Part shown: piece by piece, positions 35,424 to 60,981 of the stretch | Numbering within the stretch: the stretch's first letter is position 1 | How the letters are laid out: each line of letters starts with the position of its first letter | Assembly: GCF_033115175.1 (NCBI RefSeq) | Contig: NC_084834.1 | Span: 78,450,462 to 78,514,461, forward strand | DNA: 64,000 nucleotides | Direction: 5' to 3' | Source of the DNA: Lepus europaeus | Taxonomy: Eukaryota > Chordata > Mammalia > Lagomorpha > Leporidae | Translations under genes and position numbers: made by a program | The notes under the pieces: generated by a model | The model's input: only the letters and a program-made list of their open reading frames with translations | What the model was told of the DNA's origin: nothing | Databases searched by the model: none

Positions 35424-35928
35424 GACCATTTATTTTCTCTGAAGTCTCAAGGACTTTTTGGAAGAAAACCATAATAAAAAAAGGGATTTAAGTAATATAG
35501 AAGAAAAATCATATGTCCTTATTTGAGTGCTATTGAATAAAATTTTAACCCTTTCTTTATTTGTCTTATAAGCAGCTAATAAAATTTCAAAACCTGGAGT
35601 TAAAAATGTAAGTCTTTATAATTAAACCAAAAGAGGCTGAGGAAGAGATGAAAAAGATACCCCTTCCTTCTCCTGGTACATATAAAAAGAGAAATGCAAT
35701 TCTACATCATAAGCTACTGCAAATAACCTGATTTTATAAGCTTTTAAATTAAGAAGGTTCCCAAGAATATCAATTTATTCTACTCAGCAATATGAGGACT
35801 GCAAATATCCCTAGCTATCACTAGGACCTCTTCTATTCTTTGTTAAGAATAAATCCATTTTCTGTTAATATACTATTTGAACCAAAAGGCCTTGTAAGAC
35901 TTCAAAGACATTGAAAATATTGACTTAA

Positions 35929-36260
35929 GGGGCCAGGGTTGTGGTGCAGTGGGTTAAAGCCCCAGTCTACAGCATCCCATATGAGGGCCGGTTCAAGTCC
36001 CACCTGCTCTACTTCTGATCCAGCTCCCTGCTAATGTACCTGGGAATGCAGCAAAGGATGGCTAAAGTCCCTGGGCCCTGCACCCATGTAGGGGGCCCAG
36101 GAAGAAGCTCCTGGCTCCTGGATTCAGATTGGCTCAGCTCTGGCCATTGTAGCTATTTGGGAAGTGAACCAGAGTATGGAAGACCTTTCTCTCGCTATCT
36201 CTACCTCTCTATATAACTCTCTCTCAAGTAAGTAAAAATAACTCTTTCAAAAAGAAAAAG
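35929..36260 (+). mobile_element. CSINE with target-site duplication
   Basis: ggggccagggttgtggtgc head. The repeat gaaaatattgacttaa / gaaagtattgacttaa is at 35913-35928 and 36261-36276. Confidence 0.92.
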
Positions 36261-36309
36261 GAAAGTATTGACTTAACCTGTAAAAATAACTTCCAAAAGG
36301 AATTTGTAA

Positions 36310-36590
36310 TTTTTTAAATTTCATTTTTTTATATATTTGAAAGCAAGAGAGAAAAAGACAGAGAGAGATCTTCCATTGAATGGTCCACTCCTCAAATGCC
36401 TGCACTGCAAATGCCTGCTACTCAGACAGAAGCTGAGAATTCAATTTGATCCTCCTAAGTGGGAGGCAGTGACCCAATTACTTGACCAGGGAGTACATTA
36501 GCAAGAAACTGGACTGGAAGAGTTGAGATTTTAATTGAAGCACTCAAATATGGGATGTTGGCATATCAAATGGTGTCTTAACCACTATAC
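36310..36590 (-). mobile_element. CSINE, old
   Basis: tatatatttgaaagcaagag start, gatcttccattgaatggtcc, and head gtcttaaccactatac. It interrupts the sequence aatttgtaatt / aatttgcaatt. Confidence 0.8.
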
Positions 36591-36720
36591 AAAATAAAAA
36601 TAAAAAACTCATCCCCCAGAATTTGCAATTCTGATTGTCTTATTGGTAAGATTTTGACCTGATAAGAATGTTATAAATTACATTTCTGTATTTCACAGTA
36701 TTTACATCTTTGTTATATTT

Positions 36721-38120
36721 TTTAAATCTGAGAGTCTAAGATTGTTTCATTTATATTAAAAATTGTTTCAATGATGATACAAGTATAAGCATGACAGACA
36801 AGGGAAATCATTCTATAATCAGAAATAAATACAGATGTCATTAAGAACAACCTCTTCCTTGATGTGATCATCCTGTCACAGAACAGGTGTCTAGGCCACC
36901 TGAGATACTGCATCACACTAGGGACCCAGGGTTCATGGTGCTGCTCATCATTATGAGCATTCAGCAATGACATAGCTAAAAAAGCCTTGCTAAGACAATG
37001 TCTATGCTGCTGGACCCACAAACATCAGCAGGGCCACTAACATTTATTATATTAGCCCTCTGGACAAGAACTTGGATGTCCTGATGAACAACACCCCCAG
37101 GGTGAGTCATCTTGTTCATGTGATTGTTGACAATGTTCTCCAAAATTGGAGCTTTTGATGAGAATCACATGAATCCTTATGAAAGGTCCACCAACATAAG
37201 TCTTCTCCAGACTCCCTTTTTACCACTCTTATAACCCCATTTCTTCAAAGTCTCTGGTCATCTGACCAAATAATTAATTACTACCCATTAATCAGTATAG
37301 ACCCTTATATTAGGCCACTTCATTCTCATAGAGATATGAGTCTTAAAGTTCTACGCCCTGGCAAAATGTTTTAAGTCAACCATTATCAACTGCCAGAGTA
37401 TTATGCATAATGCTTGTAAAACAAGCTAAAATTCTCTTCCTCCTTCTCCATAACTGGTCATAGGAAATCTCTCCAACAAGTGAAAGTGGGAAGTAACTGC
37501 AACATTGTGTGCCTTTAGGACCAACTGGAGTCCAATGCTATATAAACCACTTCTGTCTGAAAATGCTATCTTCTTAGTTTGGTCCAGCCTTATAATTCTG
37601 TGGATCCAATTCATACTGAGAAAATCAGACAGCACAATCACCTGCAGTGTCTCACAAGCAGGCATTTAATCCTAACCAGGTTTTCCACCACGATTTCACT
37701 ATAGGAGTGCCATAGCCCATAGGCTCCATTAACATCTTGCACAGACACTTAAAAACCAGTCAGTCCATAAAAGGAAAGCACGAGTTGTTTATCAAGGCAG
37801 CCTAGATGAAATGAACAGACTTTCCTTGCAATAAGCTCTGCTCAAAGCTGGTCGTCTTTTTAAGTCATGCTATTAATAAGCGAGAGCTTCACAAAAATGG
37901 AGGTGCCTACTTTGGCTACCTGGTTTATCTCATTTCTCATTTAGAAAAAGAATCTCAAATTCTATCTAAGAAACATACAATAATAAGCTCAAGGAAACTG
38001 GGACTCTCCCTCTGCTCCAGCAGCTAATCCATGATTGAAGTAATCCCACTCCCTTTTCCTAGAGACTGATTTGCAGTGGACATGTGACTTGGTTCTGGTG
38101 AATGAGACATGAGACATGAG
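36721..38120. other. Intergenic sequence, possibly an old LTR-element internal remnant
   Basis: No SINE or LINE-1. Two short minus-strand frames (36722-37021, 37426-37665) and the base composition suggest a decayed retrotransposon interior, but I cannot name a family. Confidence 0.3.
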
Positions 38121-38459
38121 GGGGGCTGGCGCTGTGGCGTAGCAGGTAAAGCCACTGCCTGCAGTGCCGGCATCCCTTGTGGGTGCCAGTTCTAGTCCTG
38201 GCTGCTCCACTTCTGATCCAGATCCCTGCTAAATGTGCCTGGGAAAGCAGCAGAGGACGCCTCAAGTCCTTGTGCCCCTGAACCCACGTGGGAGACCCAG
38301 AAACAGTTCCTGGCTCCTGGCTTCGGATCAGCGCAGCTCCAACCATTGTAGCCATCTAGGAAGTGAACCAGCAAATGGAAGACTTCTCTCTCTCTTTTTC
38401 TCTCTCTCCCTCTCTGTAACTCTGCCTTCAAATAAATAAATAAATCTTAAAAAAGAAAA
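38121..38459 (+). mobile_element. CSINE
   Basis: ggggggctggcgctgtggcg head, (CT)n and an (AAAT)n tail. Confidence 0.92.
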
Positions 38460-38643
38460 GAATCCTGGGAAACTGAGACTTGAGATTAAGAATACTGGGA
38501 ATGATTTCTCTCTGGATAAAAACAAAAAGTGTAGAGTGAATAGAAGACCCTTTGCTTTGTACCTTAAGGTATTATAATATAAATATGTGACATGCTGGAG
38601 CTACAAAAACCATCTTGCAACTGTGACTGCAAAGACACGGGAA

Positions 38644-38998
38644 TAACTGGCACTGTGGCACAGTAGGCTAAGCTTCCACCTGTGGCTCTGGCATCCCATT
38701 TAGGTGCTGGTTCATGTCCCTGTTGCTCCTCTTTTGATCCACCTCCCTGCTAATACACCTGAAAAAGCAGTAGAAGATGGCCCAAGTGATTGAACCCCTG
38801 CACCTACATGGGAGACCTGAAAGAAGCTTTTGGCTCTTGGCTTCAGATCAGCTCAGCTCAGGCTGTAGTGGCCATTTGGGGAGTGAACCAGTGGACAGAA
38901 AAGAAAACCTCACTCTCTGTGTCCTCTCTCTGATTATAACTTTACCTCTCAAGTAAATAAATAAACCTTTAAAACATAACAACAACAACAAAAAACAG
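38644..38998 (+). mobile_element. CSINE
   Basis: taactggcactgtggcacag head, catcccatttaggtgctgg, and an aataaataaacc tail with a CAA-rich end. Confidence 0.88.
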
Positions 38999-39486
38999 AC
39001 ATGGCAGATAGGCTGGACTAGAGCCCTGCCCTCTGCCATCACCGAGCAGCAGAACCCACCAACCCCTGACAGACTTTTTGGTTATATCAGACAATAAACT
39101 TTCATTTGTTAAGCCTCTTTTATTCAAATAGTCTATTATTTTAGGCAAAACAACCTAATAAGTACTTCCACTGCCACATCCTAAAACCATAGTGGATCAG
39201 ACTGATCCTGATGCTAATCACAGTGATTGTGCCTACCTTGCCTCTCCTGCCACACCACTTGGTCTCTACCATCCTGATAGAAAACAAGAAGCCCATCTCA
39301 ACTAGAACACCCACACCAACCTACGTGAAAAACAAATCATGGCACTCTCACTCAAGAACGTATTTCTCCATAACCTTGCTAAAGAGCTTGTTTTCTGGGC
39401 CCTCTCAGGGAGGGAAGCATATGATAAATTCTAACATTCTTCTTTGTTTTCCTTCTTTTACATTATCTAAGATAACATCTAGCATC

Positions 39487-39822
39487 TTTTTTTTTTTTTT
39501 TTTTTTTTGGACAGGCAGAGTGGACAGTGAGAGAGAGACAGAGAGAAAGGTTTTCCTTTTCCGTTGGTTCACCCCTCAATGGCCACTGCAGCCGGCACAC
39601 GGCGCTGATCCGAAGCCAGGAGCCAGGAGCCTCTCCCGGTCTCCCACGTGGGTGCAGGGCCCAAGCACTTGGGCCATCCTCCACTGCACTCCCGGGCCAC
39701 AGCAGAGAGCTGGACAGGAAGAGGAGCAACCAGGACAAAATCCGGTGCCCCAACCAGGACTAGAACCCCGTGTGCTGGCACCACAGGTGGAGGATTAGCC
39801 TATTGAGCCCCGGCACCAGCTT
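39487..39822 (-). mobile_element. CSINE, young
   Basis: Poly-T start, ggacaggcagagtggacagt, and head tgagccccggcaccagc at the right. Confidence 0.94.
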
Positions 39823-39844
39823 AGCATGGATCATTTTTGAACTT

Positions 39845-41750
39845 GGGTTTCTGTCTAGGAATAGAACAATTTTAGCTATTCCTTTCTGTTACAGCTAATA
39901 CAACAAATACAGAACCTTCTAGTGAGGGCACCCAACAGGATAAATTCAGCCTTATCTAAAATTAAGTTCTTCCCTTTCCCTAGTACTCACAGAAGTCATT
40001 CTCACAAGAATTGGTCCAATTTTTATCAGTATGCATTAGGAAAATATGATATTATTTTAGTGTATAACCTTTCTCCCTTCACATTTAGTAATTGCTCCTA
40101 ACTGCTTAGTCTGAAGATAATCATAAATCTGAAGACAATAGGGATGGTAGAAGACAGGAATGAGGAAATTAGCTTTTCCCTTATTGGGCTGCTGCTTAGG
40201 CAAGGTCCTTATATGGTCTTCAAATCAGCAAGTGACATCCATATCAGATAGGCAAGAGAAAATGTTTCAGTCAACAAGTTAAAGTTAGTCAAGATTAGAG
40301 ATTTATGGCTACCTGATTCATCTGAACTTTCCAATATATCCTATTCTTTTCCAATCAATGTCCTAAGAGACCTGGTGTTCCTGTGATGTTAATCAATGCT
40401 ATAATTGGAAATCCACAGGGTCAGATTCTAAATTTGGCTTCTGGCTAGTTTAGCCACAATGAATTAATTAATCTTCTACCATTAATTAATGAATTAATGA
40501 ATCTTCTACATTGTCATGGAACACCCTTGGGTTACAGTTCATACCATGAGCCAAGATCTGAAATTTGAGTTTTCCATTCTCTTTCATTAAGCTCCCTGGA
40601 ACTTTTAGAAGCAACTACTTACCTCCAGACTCTGAATAACCCATGCACTTTAATAGTCTTCTGATAATAGCTCTATGGTCCCCAAGGTCTTGCCTTCACT
40701 ATTTATTTCATTCTATGAAGTCAGAGTTGATATATTTATTAACTGATCCACTTCTGCACAACTGGAGTTGCTCACCCTCCTTAATCTCATCTGAGTTTTC
40801 ACTGACTTCTGTTTTGACCAGTTCTGATATATAATCCCAGACTGACCCATTCAATTCCTTAATGGTCTGTTTTCTTACATCACTACAGGAACTGTTTTTT
40901 TATAACATTTGCTATCATGGTAAGTCACAGAAATAAATTCTGGTTTATTTAAGATATTAAGACATTCATTAAATACATAGATCACAGAATTATAATGACT
41001 ATAGGTAAATTTGTACAGCTTGGAATTTTAGCCAAACCTAAGTAGCAGTACTGATCTGGTGACCACTTTTCTTGCCCTCAGCCCGAGGGTGCAGACTGAA
41101 TCATCAATGCCACCCTTTGACACAGGACGCCACCCTGACTTGGCTGTCATTTATGTCCCAGAGAATTTATCATACTTGCAACCACTGCTTTCACCAGAGA
41201 GAGTCCCTTGGAAGTCCACAGCTTTCAATTTAAGGTCTTAGACACAATTCAGATTGGTGGAGCCTGAGTTCTTTGCCCATTCTTTAATTGTGAGGAAATA
41301 TTTTCACACTCATAAGATGGTGAATTCCCCAAGTATAAGAAGATAATTTTAATGTCAGGCATAAAAATAATGAAAAATATCCACCATGAACCTGCTTTTG
41401 GACTCATTTGTTTTGTTTCCTGACTTAAATGAAATTAGGGACAGGAATCCATAACTCTTCCAATGAACTTCATATACAGAGAAAAAAATGCAGACATGTC
41501 TAAAGCGGTATTTAAAATCCCTCTTCTCCTAATTCAGGTTTGCCTCAAACCAGGAAATCCGCAATGGATAAAGGGAAAGGGTTTGCTGCTTCCCGTTTCC
41601 CTTCACCATCCTTTCTGTCTCTTGCTAACTACTGTATCAAGCCTCCTCCGTTGTCCAGCTTAGATGGGAGGGCTATTTGGAGCCAAAGACTACATTTTAC
41701 ATGTCAAGTACAGTTGCCATCTGACACTGGTGCCCTTCTGGCTTATCACC
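39845..41750. other. Intergenic single-copy or very old repeat sequence
   Basis: No SINE or LINE-1 recognised. Short frames have no recognisable product. Parts have the feel of decayed LTR-element interior; not assignable by eye. Confidence 0.3.
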
Positions 41751-42118
41751 TTAAAAAAAAAGATTTGTTTTATTTATTTGAAAGCAGAATTACAAAGAAA
41801 GAGAGAGAGAGAGAGAGAAAGAGAGAGAAAGGGAAGGAAGGAGGGAAGGAAGGAAGGAAGGAAGGGAGGGAGGGAGGGAGGGAGGAAGGAAGGAAGGAAG
41901 GGAGGAAGGAAGGAAGGAAAGATCTTCCATCTAATGGTTCACTCTCCAAATGGCTACAACAGCCAGGGCTGGAGCCAGGAGCTTCTTCCAGGTCTCCCAC
42001 GTGGGTGGCACGGGCCCAAGCACTTGGGTCATCCTCTGCTGCTTTCCAGGCACATTAGCAGGGAACTGGATTGGAAGTAGAGCAGCCAGGACTCAAACCA
42101 GCATCCATATGGGTTCAG
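41751..42118 (-). mobile_element. CSINE with expanded GGAA microsatellite
   Basis: atttgttttatttatttgaaag start. The GA tract has expanded into (GGAA)n at about 41831-41919. The ggtctcccacgtgggtggca body is present and the head is partly lost. Confidence 0.88.
41831..41919 (+). repeat. (GGAA)n / (GGGA)n microsatellite
   Basis: About 89 bp of GGAA and GGGA units inside the CSINE. Confidence 0.95.
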
Positions 42119-42239
42119 TACTTCTGTTCTGAATGTCAGAGTTTGAAGTTGGTACAGAGCATTACACAGAAAAAGAGAGGGAGTGGGGATAAGTATTTTG
42201 TGCAGGAGTTAAGAGGTCAATTCAGATATGTGCATCCCT

Positions 42240-42498
42240 GGGGCCAGCATCGCGGTGTAATAAGTTAAGCTGCTTTCTATGATTTTGGCATCCCATATGA
42301 GCTCCAGTCCGAGTTCCAGTTGCTTGACTTCCCATCCAGCTCCCTGTTAATGGCCTGGGAAAGCAGTGGAAGATGGCCCAAGTACTTGGGCCCCTGCACC
42401 CACATGGGTGACTTGGAAGAAGCTTCTGGCTCCTGACTTTGGAGCGGCCTGGCTCTGGCTGTTGTGGCCATTTGGGGAGTGAACCAGCAGATGGAAAA

Positions 42499-42549
<51 letters not shown>

Positions 42550-42550
42550 G
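42240..42550 (+). mobile_element. CSINE with (CT)n run
   Basis: ggggccagcatcgcggtgt head, catcccatatgagc, and a (CT)n run at about 42504-42546 in place of the usual tail. Confidence 0.9.
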
Positions 42551-43792
42551 TGGTTTGTACCAGAGCTTAACCAGTCCCAGAGAAAGGCTCTACTTAATCT
42601 GAACACCCTCTAGCCATCCTTTACCACCTAAGGAAGTGGGGGAAAAATAGAGAGAAAAAAAAGAACTGAGAATTGTGGAGTTCAAAGCCCAGTGGACAGG
42701 TTCAAAGTTCTCCCTGAAATCAAACCGTATAACTATAGAATACTTCCCTTTCCCCTATACCTTAGCAGTATGTCACTAAAGACCTGTTTACTGTAGTTCC
42801 TTTTATCAGCGTATCATGTTTGGCTCTCAGCAAAGACGTATAAGGCACACTAAAAGGCAAAACCACAGTTTGAATGGACAGACCATGTATCAGAACCAGA
42901 CTCAAAATTTGGCAGGGATGTTGGAATTATCAGACCATAAATTTCAAACAACTCTTGAGAGCAAGCCTTGTTAAGAACAGAATGTTCTGCCACACTTCAA
43001 ACTAGTTACTTTTCTACTCCCCTTGATGGGAGCAGCAGGGGATTGGTCTCCAACCTTCATGGTGAGAATTCAAGGAAGTCAAGCTCACCCAGTGTTAAGA
43101 CTGGTTCCTCTGGAATTCATAACTCTCAGATTAATCCAAGATACATCTCCAGCAAATTCGTGAATTAAAATTCAGGTTTTCCTACCTCAGTAACGGTTCT
43201 TGAAGGGGTGGGCCTCTAATCTGGTAAGTCGTGATGTTCCGTACCCATCCGTCTGTGTCTCTCACTGTGCAGCAGCAGCTTCCCCTGTGACCTCACGTCT
43301 CTCATGGACCTAGGAAAAACTGTTAATTTTGCAGCTGGTAAGATGGAGTGTTGTTTTCTAAAAGTCCTGTTATTCTTAAAGAAGTCTCTATAAAAATGCA
43401 AATCTCTCTTCACAGAAAATAGACAATATTTTTTACCATAGGGAAAAGAAAATTAACTCTCAGCTTAATGCTCTTCCCTTCCGCCCTCCCCTGACACTAA
43501 CACCCCCTCCCCAGCCAGAAAGTGCTTGCTGCATTGCAAGCAGAAGTGCTGGTATACAAAAAGGCATGGGATTGGGAGATAGGACGGTCTTTTTCTGCTT
43601 CTGGACATCCCTTTTAAGGAACAAATGTTCTGTCAGGTTGTCGTGAGACTTGTGTGGGAGAACAGCAGAAACCAAGATGGAGAGGTAAGCAGGAGATTTA
43701 CACAGGGCCTAACTGGCTAGCTACAGGGTATTCTATCCATCTTAGCTCTTGGAGAGCTCTAAATAGTAGAATGACATTTCTTTCTTTATTTA
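42551..43792. other. Intergenic single-copy sequence
   Basis: Nothing recognised on either strand. Confidence 0.5.
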
Positions 43793-44124
43793 AAAAAAGA
43801 TTTATTTGATTTATTTGAAAGGCAGAGTTAAAGAGAGAGAGTTAAAGGCAGAGTTAAACATAGAGAGAGGGCTTCCATCCACTGGTTCACTTCTCCAATG
43901 GCTGCAAGGGCCGAGGCTGAAGCCAGGAGCCAGGAGCCAGGAGCTTTTTCCAGGTCGCTCATGTGAGTCCAGGGGCCCAAGAACTTGGGTCATCCTCCAC
44001 TGCTTTCCCAGGTGCATTAGCAAGGAGCTGGATGGGAGTAGAGCAGCCAGGACTCAAACCAATGCCTATATAGGATGCCAGCATTGCAGGCAGTGGCTTT
44101 ACCCACTGTACCACAACACCAGCC
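43793..44124 (-). mobile_element. CSINE
   Basis: agatttatttgatttatttg start, a short GA/GTTAAAG repeat, and head gtaccacaacaccagcc. Confidence 0.92.
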
Positions 44125-44627
44125 TCAACATTTGTTTCTTTATAACCTACCTCATTCAATAGTGTTTTGGGGCAGAAAGGAAATGACATTGGTGTAGGTT
44201 CAGCAAGATCACTATGGGGGCATTATTTCAGAACTGGCATCAAGGAAATCAGATGGGGGGCTCTTTCAGTACCCCTGTAAGAAATGACTAGAACCTGAAC
44301 TAAGGTAGAAGCAGTGGGGAGCAGGTGGGGACAAGCTGGAGGGCCTATTTAGGGCTTGCTGACAAGACAGATTGCAGGGACCAAGGGAGGGGGAGAAGTT
44401 GTGACTCCCCCATTTCTGGCTGGGGCAAAGAGGTATAAGGTCTCAACACACACAGACAGAAGGAAAAAGTCCTTTAAGGAGAGAAACATATGATGAGCTT
44501 CCCAACAATTGAGTTTGAGACTACTATGAGATAATCCCAAGGGATGAAGTTGGCTGGTAGGCCCATATATGGAGGTTAGGAGATACTAATCTGGTGTTCA
44601 TATAAGAATGTAGTCAAAAAGCTCATG
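44125..44627. other. Intergenic sequence
   Basis: Nothing recognised. Confidence 0.5.
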
Positions 44628-44902
44628 GAGGGGCTGGCATTGTGCCACAGTGGGTAAAGCCACCGCCTGAAATGCTGGCATCCTATATGGGTGCCGGTTC
44701 AAGAACTTCCCATGCAGATCCCTGCTGATGTCACTGGGAAGGCAGTGGAGGATGGTCCAAGGGCTTGGGCTCCTGTGCTCACCTGGGAGACCTGGATGAA
44801 GCTCCAGGCCCTGGCTGTTGCAGACATTTGGGGAGTGAACCAGCAGATGGAAGATCTCTCCTCTCTCTAACTCTGCCTTTCAAATAAATAAATCGTGTTT
44901 TA
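44628..44902 (+). mobile_element. CSINE
   Basis: aggggctggcattgtgccac head and a caaataaataaatcg tail. Confidence 0.9.
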
Positions 44903-45359
44903 AAGGCTTACAGAAAATTTGAAAGAATAGTATGAGTTTATTTTTGCCCAAATAAAATTTTGAAATCAACGCATGGTCTTTTTCTTAATAAATATTTTCC
45001 ACGTTAAAAAGAAAAGGTTGCACAAAAACTAATACTCTTAATTTCATTTTTCCCACAGACGTTTAAAAGACCCTCTCATATAACAAGAAGTCAAAAGCCA
45101 CGGTTTGGATGAGAGGGTGGAGTGGGAAAGGGTTTGGGCAGAATTTTCGAGATTACCAACGCATGTGGCGTGTACTTAGAAAAGCGCCATGAAAAGACTT
45201 AAAGCAGAGCAGCCTGTTTTAAGAACATCTAGCACCCACAGCAAGCAGAGTTTTCCTCTTCAACATCAAACGCTCCGCCCTCTCTCTACCCTACGACCCT
45301 TGTCTTAAGCCTTTGGCCTCCTCTGGAAGGTTCTTTGCCAAGTTCCCTCCTGTGTACTA
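44903..45359. other. Sequence upstream of the ADH5 CpG island
   Basis: Single-copy sequence, possible distal promoter; no specific site recognised. Confidence 0.4.
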
Positions 45360-45659
45360 CAGCGGCGCCCGCCCGATCCAACGTACCCCTCAGAAGCTGC
45401 TGAAAGACGAGCTGGGAGGTCTGCAGAACAAGCTGCCCTCCTTCCGCCCGCCGGTATCCTTACTCCCCAAGCTCAGTCTGAGGCCCCTGAAGGGCTGCAT
45501 GCCACTCATCCTGGCATCGCCAGGCGCACACGCCGCGCTGGAACAGCGGCGCGCTGTCTCGCGGGCTCCCAGCCAGCCTCCCGTTCCCTCGCCTTCCTCC
45601 ACTCTTTATGAGCCTTCTTTTCTAAGACTGGACCAAAACTACACGGGGTCTCCGTTCCC

Positions 45660-45869
45660 GTCCCAGAAGCTGTGTGAGGAGCCGTGACAGGCAGGCGCGG
45701 GTCGGCCGGGCCCGCTCCCCGGCGAGGCCACGCCTCGGGCGCCGCCCTCCGGGTTGGCGTCTCCCGGACGGCGCCTCAGGCCCCGCCCCCGCCGCACGCC
45801 CCGCCCACTTCCTCGTCCCCGCACGAGCGGCCCCGGATGCCACAGCCCGCGCGGACCCGATCCGAGGAC
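45660..45869 (+). promoter_or_regulatory. ADH5: ADH5 core promoter and 5' UTR, GC boxes
   Basis: Sp1-type GC boxes CCCCGCCC at 45781-45788 and again at about 45798-45805 lie 65-90 nt before the start codon. Human ADH5 is known to use a TATA-less, Sp1-driven promoter and to be dampened by upstream AUGs. The exact transcription start cannot be read from sequence. An ATG at 45837-45839 is in frame with the main start. Confidence 0.6.
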
Positions 45870-59869
<14,000 letters not shown>

Positions 59870-60095
59870 ATTCTCATGGAGAACATGTCCATCCTGTACC
59901 TGCCTTCCTGTCTGATGGGAGCAGCCTGATGCACAGGACAAAGATCCTCCAAGCTCACAGCCTCTTACATCTTCACTGAGTACCCCAGGGACAGTGTTGT
60001 GCCACACAAATCATGATCTCCTTCACATGTACAATTGCTGGCTCACTAAGCAATTTTCTAACAAAATAAAACTCATCTCTGCATTGGTGTGGAAG
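59870..60095 (+). terminator. ADH5: ADH5 3' UTR with AATAAA
   Basis: AATAAA at 60065-60070, 196 nt after the stop, is followed by a TG/T-rich stretch (from about 60085). This gives a short 3' UTR. Longer 3' UTR forms cannot be excluded. Confidence 0.75.
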
Positions 60096-60349
60096 TTGTC
60101 ATCTCTGTTGTAGGCTGCTTGTTCTCAGGCTTCCTTTCCCCATAGTTTGCATCCTGTTCAGGAAAGGAGGAAGACACGGGGCAAAGGAGAGGTTTTGAGC
60201 ATTCATTCTCTGCTGCCAATCCCAGTTAACACTCAAGGGACTTGAGGAGTCTCAGGCCTTTTACTAAAGCCCAGATTTTTCCAAGGCATCATTGGCAAAT
60301 CTCATCAGCATCCAAGTCAGCTTCTGTAAGAGTATCTTTTGGAGGTGAG

Positions 60350-60417
60350 GGAGGATTTATTTATTTGAAAAGCATAGTTACAGAGAGAGATAGATGGAGA
60401 GACCTTCCAATGGCTTT
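60350..60417 (-). mobile_element. Short CSINE 3' fragment
   Basis: ggatttatttatttgaaaag and a GA-rich tract with accttccaatgg; the rest is absent. Confidence 0.6.
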
Positions 60418-60689
60418 TATTAGTCAAACCTGGTAATCTGAAAATGGTGACATTGTGGTTCTTTTAGTCTGAAAAGTAAAAAGAAGCAAAAAATGGTGTG
60501 TTATCCTATGATCTTGTTAATCCACTGTCAAATTCAGATAGTGGAGGAAATTTTATGAAAAACACAGACTCCTCCCCCCCCCAAAAAAAAAGTACAGGTG
60601 ACCAATTAGGTTTATATTTTCCCAGAAGTGTCTATGTACAGAATAGCATTTATACATTTCCTTTAAGTTACATGAAAGGGAATATGTTT

Positions 60690-60981
60690 ATTATTATTTC
60701 ATTGTATTTGAAAGGCAGAGAGATCTATCCACTGGTTCAACCCCCAGATACCCACAACAGGTAGGACTGGACAAAGGCAGAAACCAAAAACCCAGATCTC
60801 AATGCAGACCTCCCATATGGTGGAAGAAACCCAAGTGTCAGCCATCACCTGCTACTTCCCAGGTGCACATTACCAGACAGCTGGATCAGAAACAGAATAG
60901 CAGGGACTCAAACCAGGCACTCTGACTTGCGATGCCCACATCCCAAAAAGCATTTTAACTACCATGCCAGACACCTGCCCC
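60690..60981 (-). mobile_element. CSINE, old
   Basis: tgtatttgaaaggcagagag, gatctatccactggttcaac, and a decayed head accatgccagacacctgccc. Confidence 0.8.

Larger units (their letters stand above)
34955..36720 (+). repeat. Diverged direct repeat, copy B (interrupted)
   Basis: Partner of copy A at 18690-22745. Its own sequence is split by CSINEs at 35111-35423, 35929-36260 and 36310-36590, none of which is at the position of the SINE in copy A. Confidence 0.65.

Noticed and set aside
41831-41919. CRISPR or satellite array
   Set aside because: Tetranucleotide microsatellite within a SINE, without spacers or long units.
45313-45687. 124-codon frame upstream of ADH5
   Set aside because: GC-rich CpG-island sequence lacks stops by chance; it overlaps the promoter and has no recognisable domain.
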